Origin: Acidobacteriota bacterium
GTDB taxonomy: Bacteria > Acidobacteriota > Terriglobia > Terriglobales > Acidobacteriaceae
Length of the DNA stretch: 64,000 nt
NCBI GenBank assembly: GCA_018268915.1
Contig: JAFDVQ010000004.1
Span: forward strand, 1-64,000
Direction of reading: 5' to 3'
The notes under the pieces are model-generated. The model did not search any database, was not told where the DNA came from, and saw only the letters and a program-made list of their open reading frames with translations. A program made the translations under genes and the position numbers. Shown here in pieces: positions 8,911 through 19,146 of the stretch. Every line of letters begins with the position of its first letter. The first letter of the stretch is position 1.

Positions 8911-9606
8911 TTACTTGTTGGTCACTTCAGCAGCTTCTGCCTTGGATCCACGAACCGCAGCAAGGAACGCGTGCGCAGAGGCCGGGGGAGGAACTGAACC
9001 GGTGAGCACAGAGCGATAGGTGACTTCGCCGCCGTACATTGCGCGCATTGAGTCTTCGTCTGGGCGTACATCGGCGCCGTTCAATGTCAGACCTGCAAAC
9101 GCACCCTTAGCACGCGAGTAGGTAAGAACCTCAGCGTTCATCTTCCAGTCAGTATTAGCTGAGGCGTGCCGACCGACCGGGCCAGCCGCAGCTGAGGCGT
9201 CCGCGCCGATCTTGAATTTGCTCTGCAGCAGATGCTTCATGCCTTCATCATTCTGAAAGACCATGACGAGGTCGATGCCTTCCACGCCGATCTGCAGGCC
9301 CCAGCTTCCGCCGGTGACCGCAAAGAATGCCGGCGCGCTCCAACCGTGGTTTGTGCGGCACGTTGCAACACCCTTACCACCTTCAGCACCGAAAACGAAA
9401 CCGCCTTTGATCATGTGCGGAACCACGGCAACACACTTTGCGTGATCCAGCACTTCTGAAGGGATGCCCTTATCGGGAGTATTCATCACCTCATGCAGCA
9501 CTGTTGCAGCCTTGTCGAGCCGCTCCGTTGCATTTTCCTTCGTATCGTCCGCCCAGCTAAGGGTCGCGAGACTCGCCATTGCGAGCGCCATCATAATCTT
9601 CTTCAT
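8911..9606 (-). CDS. Exported SYLF-domain (YSC84/DUF500) lipid-binding protein
   Basis: Product of 231 residues with a signal peptide (MKKIMMALAMASLATLSWA). The rest is one SYLF domain: IPSEVLDHAKCVAVVPHMIKGGF-type start with the glycine-rich FGAEGGKG, the GWSAPAF stretch, LVMVFQNDEGM, and a C-terminal GLTLNGADVRPD. SYLF domains bind phosphoinositides in eukaryotes and membranes generally; the role in bacteria is not settled. ATG 9606 has AAGGTGG five bases upstream and is preferred over the ATG three codons before. It is a single-gene unit with its own terminator. Confidence 0.88.
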   Translation of the reverse strand: MKKIMMALAMASLATLSWADDTKENATERLDKAATVLHEVMNTPDKGIPSEVLDHAKCVAVVPHMIKGGFVFGAEGGKGVATCRTNHGWSAPAFFAVTGGSWGLQIGVEGIDLVMVFQNDEGMKHLLQSKFKIGADASAAAGPVGRHASANTDWKMNAEVLTYSRAKGAFAGLTLNGADVRPDEDSMRAMYGGEVTYRSVLTGSVPPPASAHAFLAAVRGSKAEAAEVTNK

Positions 9607-9841
9607 AATATCCACCTTTCGCGTTACTTGCAGGCCCTTTCTGGCCCGGAGAATGGAGAGAGAAATCTAACTAATCGAATCTTTTTTCGGCTACGGGCGC
9701 CGAGACGAGGCTTGAGGCTTACCCCACGTCCCCGCACGATCCATTGGAATCAGATAGGGGAAGCTTTGGTTGCCCCGCTCCGAAGTTTATGAGGGTCTTC
9801 GATTTGCCTCTAAGCTATGCTGGATTTGAGGCGCGAAAGTC

Positions 9842-12190
9842 TTGACGCTATCAGACCCGCAGAGGCCCAGTACTGGATTGGTCCGCAGGAGCATTCGAGT
9901 TCGCGGTGTGGTCCAGGGTGTCGGTTTTCGGCCGTTCGTTTATCGTCTAGCCACCGAAGAGCATCTGGCCGGTTTCATCGGCAACGACACTGACGGCGTC
10001 CTCATCGAGGTAGAAGGTCCTGATCCCGGCGTCAAATCCTTTCTGAGCCGTGTCACATCTGAAACGCCTCCACTGGCAAGAATTGACTCCGTAGAAACTG
10101 CGGCTCAAGAGCCAACCGGTGAAACAGCATTCCATATTGTCGCCAGCGAAGTTCACGGACACGTAAGTACGGGCATTCCTGCTGACGCCGCAACGTGCTC
10201 CGACTGTCTTTACGAACTGCTTGATCCAGATGATCGGCGCTATCGTTACCCGTTTCTGAATTGCACGAACTGCGGACCCAGGTTCACCATCACCCGGCGC
10301 ATTCCCTATGACAGGCCCCAGACATCGATGGCGGTTTTCCCAATGTGCGCAGAGTGCCAGGCCGAGTACGATGACCCGCTGAATCGTCGCTTTCATGCGC
10401 AGCCAAACGCCTGCTGGCGATGCGGACCTCGCCTATGGCTTGAGACTACGCAAGGCATGCAGATCGAGAGCAACGACCCGGTTGTGGAAACGATCCGGAG
10501 GCTTCGACGAGGCGACGTGATTGCCATCAAAGGCATCGGCGGATTTCATCTCGCCGTTGACGCGACGAACGAAGCAGCTGTCGCACTTCTCCGAGACCGC
10601 AAGCACCGTTATGGCAAGCCTCTCGCTGTCATGGTTCGCGATCTGGAAGGAGCACGAGCCCTTTGTGAACTCACGCCGGATGAAGAAATCCTGCTGCAGA
10701 CACCGGCTCGCCCAATCGTTCTGTTGAATGCTCGTTCATCGAATGGGATAGCTCCCTCCGTCGCGCCTGGAATTCCATGGCTTGGTGTGTATCTGCCGTA
10801 TGCACCACTTCAGCATTTGCTGTTCGCCGATCCGTGCGTCAAGGCGCTTGTCATGACATCCGCAAATCTGAGCGAAGAGCCGATCGCGATCGACAACGAC
10901 GAAGCGCGCATGTGGCTCAGCAACATTGCCGACGCTTTCCTCATGCACGACCGGGAGATTCTGCAGCGTTGCGATGATTCGGTGGCTGCGATTGTCGATG
11001 GATCGCCCCAACTGATTCGCCGCGCCCGGGGTTACGTTCCACTGGCTCTTCCCTTGCCGATCGAAGCGCCCCCGATGCTCGCGGTCGGCGGACATCTCAA
11101 GAATGTTTTCGCCTTGGCTCATGGCAAAAACGCCTATCAGAGCCAGCATCTTGGCGATCTCGAAAACCCGGTAGGACTTGAATTCTTCAAACACTCCCTC
11201 GCTCACCTCTCGAACACCTTTGAGATTGAACCGCAGATCATTGTTCACGATCTGCATCCTGGCTACCTCTCCACCAGCTGGGCGAAACAGCATGCGAGAG
11301 AACAAGGCCTCCGCATGATCGGCGTTCAACACCATCATGCACACATCGCAGCCTGCATGGCGGAGCACTCGCTCGCCGGCCGAGTGATTGGTCTTTCTCT
11401 CGATGGCACAGGATACGGCACGGATGGCCGCATCTGGGGCGGGGAGGTGTTGATCTGCACATACGATCGCTTCGAGCGATTTGCACACCTCGACCACGTT
11501 CCGATGCCGGGTGGCGAGGCTGCGATTCGCGAGCCCTGGCGAATGGCCTTCGCGCATCTGATCTCGGCTGGTTTCTCAGAAGGTGAGGCGAGGGAGCTGA
11601 CTGGAGCCAGCGAGCAGGAGGCTCGGCTACTTTCACGGATGATGGCGCGTGAAATCAACTCGCCGCTCACTTCAAGTTTAGGGCGCTTTTTCGACGCCGC
11701 CGCAGCTGTAATACTCAAGCGCCGCAAGGTCGATTACGACGCCCAGGCCGCTATCGAGCTCGAGGGGGTGGCAGTTTGGGAATCAGACAGCCTGAGGCGA
11801 AGAGAGTATGTCCCGGAACTCGCTGACCAAGATCCAACGGGTCGCACCCCATATGTGCTGCGAGTCGGACACATATGGCGTGGTTTGGTCGATGATCTTC
11901 GCGCTAGCGTCCTTTTACCGAAGATCGCCGCACAGTTTCATGCCGGCATTGCAGAAGGGTTCATCTGGGCTGCAGCTAAAGCACGAGAGGCTACAGGCAT
12001 CACGCAGGTCGCACTCTCTGGTGGATGTATGCACAATCGACGCCTGGCGCGGCTGCTTCGTTCGGGACTCACAGAGACGGGCTTCACCGTCTTCCAGCAT
12101 CGTCATGTGAGCCCCGGCGATGGAGGACTTAGTTATGGACAGGCTGCGGTGGCAGCCTCCATCCTTGAGAAAGAAGCCACAAATCCCTGA
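9842..12190 (+). CDS. hypF: Carbamoyltransferase HypF, hydrogenase maturation
   Basis: Makes the thiocarbamate on HypE that becomes the cyanide ligands of the NiFe centre, from carbamoyl phosphate and ATP. The 782 residues show the standard order: acylphosphatase domain (about 15-105, GVVQGVGFRPFVYR), two zinc fingers (Cys119/122 with 141/144, Cys169/172 with 191/194), a YrdC-like domain (about 205-385, KRYGKPL-type motif) and a Kae1-like domain (about 405-780, with QHHHAHIAACMAEH). The only start that fits is TTG 9842, since a stop lies in frame at 9827; a TTG twelve codons later is possible. No other hyp gene is in the window. Its place 2.8 kb from hoxE supports a common purpose. Confidence 0.95.
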   Translation: MTLSDPQRPSTGLVRRSIRVRGVVQGVGFRPFVYRLATEEHLAGFIGNDTDGVLIEVEGPDPGVKSFLSRVTSETPPLARIDSVETAAQEPTGETAFHIVASEVHGHVSTGIPADAATCSDCLYELLDPDDRRYRYPFLNCTNCGPRFTITRRIPYDRPQTSMAVFPMCAECQAEYDDPLNRRFHAQPNACWRCGPRLWLETTQGMQIESNDPVVETIRRLRRGDVIAIKGIGGFHLAVDATNEAAVALLRDRKHRYGKPLAVMVRDLEGARALCELTPDEEILLQTPARPIVLLNARSSNGIAPSVAPGIPWLGVYLPYAPLQHLLFADPCVKALVMTSANLSEEPIAIDNDEARMWLSNIADAFLMHDREILQRCDDSVAAIVDGSPQLIRRARGYVPLALPLPIEAPPMLAVGGHLKNVFALAHGKNAYQSQHLGDLENPVGLEFFKHSLAHLSNTFEIEPQIIVHDLHPGYLSTSWAKQHAREQGLRMIGVQHHHAHIAACMAEHSLAGRVIGLSLDGTGYGTDGRIWGGEVLICTYDRFERFAHLDHVPMPGGEAAIREPWRMAFAHLISAGFSEGEARELTGASEQEARLLSRMMAREINSPLTSSLGRFFDAAAAVILKRRKVDYDAQAAIELEGVAVWESDSLRRREYVPELADQDPTGRTPYVLRVGHIWRGLVDDLRASVLLPKIAAQFHAGIAEGFIWAAAKAREATGITQVALSGGCMHNRRLARLLRSGLTETGFTVFQHRHVSPGDGGLSYGQAAVAASILEKEATNP

Positions 12191-12213
12191 AAACTGATCA
12201 GAGGCCCCAACGC

Positions 12214-12627
12214 ATGACGGTTCGTGGAATCATCTGGGCTGTTCTACTTGCAGTTGCAGCGGTTGTCAGTATCGGCGTGAGCATTCACGGTGTATGGAAC
12301 GCGATGTCAGTTGATTTTCGGCAGGATACGGTCCTCACATCTGTGTACTGCGCGATGCCAATCCTTTGTTTCCCAGTGTTCTTGCTCGTGCGGCCGGCAA
12401 GCCGGTCGACGTTTCTGTTGTCTCTAATGGCGCTGACATTTCTAGGAAGCTACTCAGTACTGAACTGGCGTACCTGCTCAGAGCTTGGCTACTGCGAGAG
12501 CATGATGGCAACGACCATGCAGACTCTGAGCACAGATATGGTGCTTAGTTTCTTTGCCGTTGTGATCTTGAATCTGATCGCGCTGCTGGTTGACGACCAC
12601 GTAGGCGTGTGGGGATACAAGAAATAA
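12214..12627 (+). CDS. Small integral membrane protein of unknown function
   Basis: 137 residues with four hydrophobic segments (about 7-27, 43-60, 66-83, 107-127) and a charged C-terminal tail ending GYKK. A WRTCSELGYC segment between spans three and four puts two cysteines on what is probably the outer face. It begins 23 bases after the hypF stop with AGAGG nine bases before the ATG, so it may be read with hypF, but nothing in it points to hydrogenase work. Not recognised. Confidence 0.65.
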   Translation: MTVRGIIWAVLLAVAAVVSIGVSIHGVWNAMSVDFRQDTVLTSVYCAMPILCFPVFLLVRPASRSTFLLSLMALTFLGSYSVLNWRTCSELGYCESMMATTMQTLSTDMVLSFFAVVILNLIALLVDDHVGVWGYKK

Positions 12628-12663
12628 GCCAGTCGCGATCGTACGGGATTCGATGAACGGACT

Positions 12664-13185
12664 CTATCCACCCAACTTCACCAGCTGCTCCGCCTCATAC
12701 TTCGGTCCCAGGATTGAAATGCGTGGGATTCTGCCACGGACCATGGCGACTTCGTCGCAGCGATGCAGACGAGGACAGTTCTGACAATCCTTAAAGATCT
12801 TATCGGGCAACTCCGTTTTTTCTTCGACCGTGCGGAACCCGTGCTTGAAAAAGAAGTCCGGAATGCGGGTGAACAGGCACACTGATTGGATGCCGTGCTC
12901 CTCTGCCTCTTCTATGAGGGATTTAAGAATCCTCCCGCCTGCGCCCTGGCCTTTCGCCTCCGGCTTGACGACGATGGAGCGAACCTCACATAGATGCGGT
13001 CCGTAAAAATGAAGAGCTCCGCACCCTAGAAACACGCCGCCATCCGACTCTGCAACTGTGAAGTCGCGCACGTTCTCGCAGATCTCAGCGAATGTCCTCT
13101 TTAGGAGTGTTCCGTCGCCGGAAAGCGAATTTACCAAGTCGTAGATATTGCTTGCGTCGCGCAGCAGAGCTTTACGAACCAGCAT
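12664..13185 (-). CDS. argA: Short N-acetylglutamate synthase (GNAT family), last gene of the arginine operon
   Basis: A 173-residue GNAT acetyltransferase, predicted to acetylate glutamate and so start the arginine pathway. The acetyl-CoA loop is VVKPEAKGQGAGGRILKSL (about 72-90), followed by FFFKHGF. Near the C-terminus is DCQNCPRLHRC, a cysteine cluster I know from stand-alone ArgA-type acetyltransferases of delta-proteobacteria and relatives. The classical kinase-like ArgA domain is missing. GGAGGT lies six bases before ATG 13185, and the gene overlaps the argH stop by 14 bases, so it belongs to the operon. Because the cluster has no argJ-like gene, this enzyme is the obvious source of acetylglutamate. 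Confidence 0.82.
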   Translation of the reverse strand: MLVRKALLRDASNIYDLVNSLSGDGTLLKRTFAEICENVRDFTVAESDGGVFLGCGALHFYGPHLCEVRSIVVKPEAKGQGAGGRILKSLIEEAEEHGIQSVCLFTRIPDFFFKHGFRTVEEKTELPDKIFKDCQNCPRLHRCDEVAMVRGRIPRISILGPKYEAEQLVKLGG

Positions 13186-14614
13186 GAGCTACCTCCGGCC
13201 CGCGCGCGCGGAGAGCGGCGACACGATCTTTCGCGTTGCGCAACGCGGCACTGACACGGGCTGTTGCGGTCCCGCCTATTACGTCGTGGCAATCGAGTGT
13301 GGCTTCCAGCGTTATCGCCGCATAGAAATCTTCGCCAAACTCTGATCCAAACTGACGCAGCTCATCCAAGCTTAATCCGTTTAGTTCTACCCCCTTCTCC
13401 AGCGCATACCGAACCGCGTTGCCGATCTTCTCGTGCGCGGTCCGGAATGGAACGCCTTTATGGACCAGGTATGTTGCTCCGGCCATCGCATTCAGATAGC
13501 CGGACTGAGCTGCTCCTCGCATCCGCTCGAAATCAAACTGCAACGAACCTGTAAAGCGTGCCACCAGTTCGAGCATCGGCGCGACAGACTCGACCTGGAA
13601 CGCCGGTTCCTGCGTCTCCTGCATATCTTTGTTGTAGGCGAGCGGCAACCCTTTCAGTTGCAGGGTGACCGCTTCGGCCGCGCCGTGAATCCGTCCGACT
13701 TTGGCACGGATAAGTTCCGTGAGATCCGGATTCTTCTTCTGCGGCATCGCGCTCGACCCAGTTGAAAATGCCTCCGGCAGAATTACGAATCCAAACTCAG
13801 CAGTTGCGAAAAGAGTGATCTCCTCCGCAAACCGGCTTAGATGCAGACCAACAAACGTCAGCGCCTGAAGATAATCCAGAATGAAATCCCGATCGCTTGT
13901 CGCGTCCATCGAGTTTGAAGTCGGCGCAGTGAACCCAAGCTCTTTCGCAGCGATTGTCCGGTCGAGAGCCAGCGTTGCACCCGCGATCGCTCCGGAGCCG
14001 AGCGGACAGTAGTTCAGGCGCTTCGAGCAGTCTTTCAGCCGCGAAATATCACGCAGGATCATCTCCACGTACGCCATCATCCAGTGCGCCACCAGTACGG
14101 GTTCGGCCCGCTGGAGATGCGTGTAGCTGGGCATCACGGCGTCTTCTGCTGCAGCGGCACGGTCCAGCAATGCTTCAGCCCATCTGCCGAGCGCACAAAC
14201 AACATTGTCGATATGCTCGCGTACGTATAACCGGAGGTCCGTTGCGATTTGCTCATTGCGCGAACGGCCAGTATGCAGCTTCCGGCCAAGTGAGCCTACC
14301 CGCTCTACGAGGGACAACTCGACAAAGTGGTGGATATCTTCAGCAACCGGATGGTTGCGCATGAGCTCTGAGCCTTCAATCGTATTGAATGTGGTCTCGA
14401 CAGAATCCAGCGCCGAACGCAATTCACCCAGTTCTGCGGCAGTCAGTACTCCGCCCGCCGCCAGAGCGGAGGCATGCGCCTTACTTGCAGCAACCTCCTG
14501 GGCAAGAAGCCGCCAGTCGAACACAATGGATCGCTGCCAGAGCTCAAAGTCTCTGTCCAACGGCTCGCGGAATCGGCCTGACCACATCTTCCCGGATTGT
14601 TGTTCGTTCGACAT
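13172..14614 (-). CDS. argH: Argininosuccinate lyase
   Basis: Last step of arginine synthesis: argininosuccinate to arginine and fumarate. 480 residues, normal length for the fumarase/aspartase superfamily. Visible landmarks are HTGRSRNEQ (about 90-98), THLQRAEPV, and the superfamily signature GSSAMPQKKNPD around 287-298 with the catalytic Ser. It starts five bases after argG ends. Confidence 0.96.
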   Translation of the reverse strand: MSNEQQSGKMWSGRFREPLDRDFELWQRSIVFDWRLLAQEVAASKAHASALAAGGVLTAAELGELRSALDSVETTFNTIEGSELMRNHPVAEDIHHFVELSLVERVGSLGRKLHTGRSRNEQIATDLRLYVREHIDNVVCALGRWAEALLDRAAAAEDAVMPSYTHLQRAEPVLVAHWMMAYVEMILRDISRLKDCSKRLNYCPLGSGAIAGATLALDRTIAAKELGFTAPTSNSMDATSDRDFILDYLQALTFVGLHLSRFAEEITLFATAEFGFVILPEAFSTGSSAMPQKKNPDLTELIRAKVGRIHGAAEAVTLQLKGLPLAYNKDMQETQEPAFQVESVAPMLELVARFTGSLQFDFERMRGAAQSGYLNAMAGATYLVHKGVPFRTAHEKIGNAVRYALEKGVELNGLSLDELRQFGSEFGEDFYAAITLEATLDCHDVIGGTATARVSAALRNAKDRVAALRARGPEVAHAGS

Positions 14615-14619
14615 TTCTC

Positions 14620-15987
<1,368 letters not shown>

Positions 15988-16046
15988 TCAGAGCTTCTGG
16001 CTTTTGCCAGCGAAGTGGATCTCAAGATCGACTTCATAGTTGAAAG

Positions 16047-17078
16047 TTACAAACTGTACTTTTCGACATTCGCGAGTCCGCCAAGCAGCAAGAGCAGCAG
16101 AGCTTTCTGTGCGTGCATCCGGTTCTCGGCCTGGTCGAACACGATCGACTGCGGTCCGTCCAGCACAGCGTCTGTAACCTCCGCATTACGTCTCGCCGGG
16201 AGACAGTGCATGAAGACCGCGCTCTCTTTCGCTTTGCTCATCAGCGTTTCGTTAACCTGGAACGGCCGGAAGATCGGCGCACGTTTAGTCGATTCATGCT
16301 CCATACCCATGCTGACGCATACGTCGGTGTAAATGGCATCGGCATTCTCGGCAGCGGCCTGGGGATCCTGCGTGAGTTTCACTTCGCAGCCGTTCTGCTC
16401 GGCAATTTCCCGCGCCTTGGTCACGATCTCGATGTCCGGCGAATATCCGCGCGGGGTAGCGACCGTCACGTTTGCTCCAAGCTGAGCGCCCACCATCATC
16501 AGAGAGTGGCACACGTTGTTGCCATCGCCTACATATGTGAAGTTCAGACCAGTAGCCGAGCCGAAGTGCTCTTCGAGTGTCATGAAATCGGCTAATGCCT
16601 GACAGGGATGCTCAAAGTCTGAAAGCGCATTGATCACCGGGACGCGCGAATTCGCAGCCATCTCAACGATGGTGTCGTGCGCATAGGTGCGCAGCACGAT
16701 CACATCGACCCACCGCTCGACATTGCGTGCGACATCGGCGATCGATTCGCGCTCCCCGAGCGGCGAATTTGTCTGATCGAAGAAGATTGCGTTGCCACCC
16801 ATGGTGTTGATGCCGGCCTCGAACGAAAGCCGAGTGCGCAGGCTGGCCTTTTCGAACATCAGCACCATCTGCTTGGCGTCAAGGGCGCGGCGATAGTCGC
16901 GCGGATTCTCCTTCACGTCGTGCCCGAGCTTCATGATCGCGCGCATCTCGCTGCTCGAGAGATCGGCGATCGAGCAGAGATCCTCACCGGAAAGGCGCGC
17001 AGCTGCCGCCAGAATGTCGGAATCCTTCTGTACGGGAACCTCAGCTGCCCGGCGTTCTACAAGTGCTTTACTAGCCAC
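16047..17078 (-). CDS. argF: Ornithine carbamoyltransferase
   Basis: Transfers the carbamoyl group of carbamoyl phosphate to ornithine, giving citrulline. Motifs: FEKASLRTRLSFE (carbamoyl-phosphate loop; Leu in place of the usual Thr), HPCQALADFMT, the ornithine loop DVCVSMGME and HCLP. The SMG loop marks it as a true ornithine enzyme rather than the acetyl- or succinylornithine variant. I place the start at GTG 17078: GGAGGT lies exactly seven bases upstream, whereas the upstream in-frame ATG at 17102 has none; this gives 343 residues and an 8-base overlap with argD. Even so, about 30 residues precede the usual N-terminus. Confidence 0.93.
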   Translation of the reverse strand: MASKALVERRAAEVPVQKDSDILAAAARLSGEDLCSIADLSSSEMRAIMKLGHDVKENPRDYRRALDAKQMVLMFEKASLRTRLSFEAGINTMGGNAIFFDQTNSPLGERESIADVARNVERWVDVIVLRTYAHDTIVEMAANSRVPVINALSDFEHPCQALADFMTLEEHFGSATGLNFTYVGDGNNVCHSLMMVGAQLGANVTVATPRGYSPDIEIVTKAREIAEQNGCEVKLTQDPQAAAENADAIYTDVCVSMGMEHESTKRAPIFRPFQVNETLMSKAKESAVFMHCLPARRNAEVTDAVLDGPQSIVFDQAENRMHAQKALLLLLLGGLANVEKYSL

Positions 17079-18330
17079 GGTTGCTACCTCCAGCGGTTTC
17101 ATTGGCGGCACTCAAGGCCGCGGCTTTCTCAGTAAAAATCTCATCGAGGGCCTTGATCGCTTCGTCCACATGCTTGCGCTCAAGTATGTATGGCGGCAGG
17201 AAGCGCAATACCGTATCGCTTGTGCAGTTGATCACGATGCGCCTCTTCAGCATCTCGGCTACCGTCTGCTTGGCCAGATCGGCGTTGTCCAGTTCTGCGG
17301 CGAGCATCAGGCCCTTTCCGCGGACCTCCTTGATGCAGTCGTGTTTCTTTGCCAGCTTGCGCAACTCGGTCTGGAAATAGTCGCCGACTTCTGTCACGTG
17401 CGACAACAGGCCTTCGCTCTCGATCTCGTCGATCACAGCGATTGCTACCGCGCAAGCCAGCGGGCCACCACCAAAGGTGGTTCCGTGCATTCCCGCATGG
17501 ATGGCCTTCGCTGCTTCCTCCGTGCAGAGAACCGCACCCAGCGGAATTCCTCCGGCGATTGGCTTCGCCAGTGTCGTAACGTCCGGCCTAATGCCGTAGT
17601 GCTGATAACCGCACCACTTGCCCGTACGTCCCAGGCCGGCCTGAATTTCATCCACGATCAGGAAGGCTCCCGTCGAGTCAGCCAGCTTCCGGGCCTCGGC
17701 CATGAATTCCTGAGATAGTGGCCGAATTCCGCCCTCGCCTTGAATCGCTTCTACTAGAATCGCGCAGACCTCGCTGGAGAATTTTGCGCGCAGGTCCGCG
17801 ACGTCATTGAAGCGCACAAACTCCACGCCCGGGACACCAGGTGCGAATGGCTCGCGATACTTTGCTTTGTAGGTGGTCGACATCGATCCGAACGTCCGGC
17901 CGTGAAAGCTTTGCTCAAGCGCCAGGAATTTCGTTCCGATCTGCTTGCCTTCGCTGCGGAGCAGGCCAGCGTGCGCTCGAGCCAGCTTCAGCGCGCCTTC
18001 CCACGCCTCAGTACCAGTATTCGAAAAGAACACGCGATCCATGCCTGTACGCTCTGTCAGTCGCAATGCCAACTCTGCCTGACCCTCGTGATAGAAGAGG
18101 TTGGACGTATGGATGAGCGCGCGGCTCTGGTTTACGATGGCGCGCTCGATGGCCGGATGTCCATATCCCAATGCATTTACGCCAATGCCACTCAGCAGGT
18201 CGAGATACTTTGCGCCGCCCTCGTCGATGAGGTGCACTCCCTCGCCGCCGACGAACAGGATGGGATTTCGTTCGTACGTCTGCAGCAGCAATTTCGACTC
18301 TGCCGCACGAATTTGTTCGAGTTTCGTCAA
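17071..18330 (-). CDS. argD: Acetylornithine aminotransferase
   Basis: PLP enzyme turning N-acetylglutamate semialdehyde into N-acetylornithine with glutamate as amino donor. 419 residues; fold-type I landmarks include FFSNTGTEAWEGALKLAR (phosphate-binding region), IVDEIQAGLGRTGKW, and TLAKPIAGG with the PLP lysine. It starts at TTG 18330 with GGAG eight bases upstream, 33 bases after argB. Could also serve as succinyldiaminopimelate aminotransferase, as in other bacteria. Confidence 0.95.
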   Translation of the reverse strand: MTKLEQIRAAESKLLLQTYERNPILFVGGEGVHLIDEGGAKYLDLLSGIGVNALGYGHPAIERAIVNQSRALIHTSNLFYHEGQAELALRLTERTGMDRVFFSNTGTEAWEGALKLARAHAGLLRSEGKQIGTKFLALEQSFHGRTFGSMSTTYKAKYREPFAPGVPGVEFVRFNDVADLRAKFSSEVCAILVEAIQGEGGIRPLSQEFMAEARKLADSTGAFLIVDEIQAGLGRTGKWCGYQHYGIRPDVTTLAKPIAGGIPLGAVLCTEEAAKAIHAGMHGTTFGGGPLACAVAIAVIDEIESEGLLSHVTEVGDYFQTELRKLAKKHDCIKEVRGKGLMLAAELDNADLAKQTVAEMLKRRIVINCTSDTVLRFLPPYILERKHVDEAIKALDEIFTEKAAALSAANETAGGSNRG

Positions 18331-18363
18331 TTCAGTTGCTCCTCAGCTTCGATCTACGACCTG

Positions 18364-19146
18364 TTAGGCCACCATCACTTCAGTTCCATGCGCCACACGA
18401 CTGGTGCAGAGGTCGGGAAGCGCGCCGGCGGCAGTGGCGGGCAAAATTCTCACACGCTTCACTCCATTCAGAAGAGCTTCACGACACGCTCCAAGCTTTG
18501 GAAGCATGCCGCCGGAGATGATCGCGTTCTTGGCCATCTCTGCGATCTGGTCGATGCTCAGCCAGCGAAGTACATTTCCATCGGCGCCCTTCACTCCGGG
18601 AACGTCCGTAAGAAACACCAGCGCATCGGCGTGGCATGCAACCGCGCAGGCGGCGGCCATCTCATCACCGTTCACGTTGTAGTACTCGCCGTCGAAACCA
18701 AGTGCAATAGGCGCAATTACGGGAATTCCATTCAGCTTCCAGATGGCATCGATCCAGCGCGCATCGCTTGCTGCAATCTCGCCAACGAAGCCCAGATCCG
18801 GCGCGGTCCGCTTTTTCCTGGCGCGAAAGAGCAGGCCATCGCCGCCTGTCATGCCAACGGCGGGCTGACCCAGCGCACCGAGAGCGGCTACGAGGCCTTT
18901 ATTCACCATTCCAGCGAAGACCATCAAAGCTATGTTTCGCGTTTCGGCGTCTGTGACACGCAGTCCATTCACAAACTCGCTCTTTGCGCCGAGCCGCTCC
19001 ATCATTTTTGTAAGCTGAATACCGCCGCCGTGGACCACAACAACTTGATTTCCGTCGCGAACCAGATCCGCAATCGCGCGTACGCAACCCTGCAACAACT
19101 CCGGGACTTCCAGCCCTGCTCCGCCGAGTTTAACTACATACTTCAT
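18364..19146 (-). CDS. argB: Acetylglutamate kinase
   Basis: Phosphorylates N-acetylglutamate. 260 residues of amino-acid-kinase fold: VVKLGGAGLE at the N-terminus, VVVHGGGIQLTK, GMTGGDGLLF, and GGMLPKLGACREAL at the ATP end. The N-terminal helix that makes the enzyme hexameric and arginine-inhibited in other groups is absent, so feedback control may rest elsewhere. Start overlaps argC stop as ATGA. Confidence 0.95.
   Translation of the reverse strand: MKYVVKLGGAGLEVPELLQGCVRAIADLVRDGNQVVVVHGGGIQLTKMMERLGAKSEFVNGLRVTDAETRNIALMVFAGMVNKGLVAALGALGQPAVGMTGGDGLLFRARKKRTAPDLGFVGEIAASDARWIDAIWKLNGIPVIAPIALGFDGEYYNVNGDEMAAACAVACHADALVFLTDVPGVKGADGNVLRWLSIDQIAEMAKNAIISGGMLPKLGACREALLNGVKRVRILPATAAGALPDLCTSRVAHGTEVMVA

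Noticed and set aside
16047..17078. Acetyl- or succinylornithine carbamoyltransferase, because of Leu in SLRTR
   Set aside because: The DxxxSMG ornithine loop and HCLP are present, which the acyl-ornithine enzymes lack; Leu occurs at this place in ordinary ornithine enzymes too.
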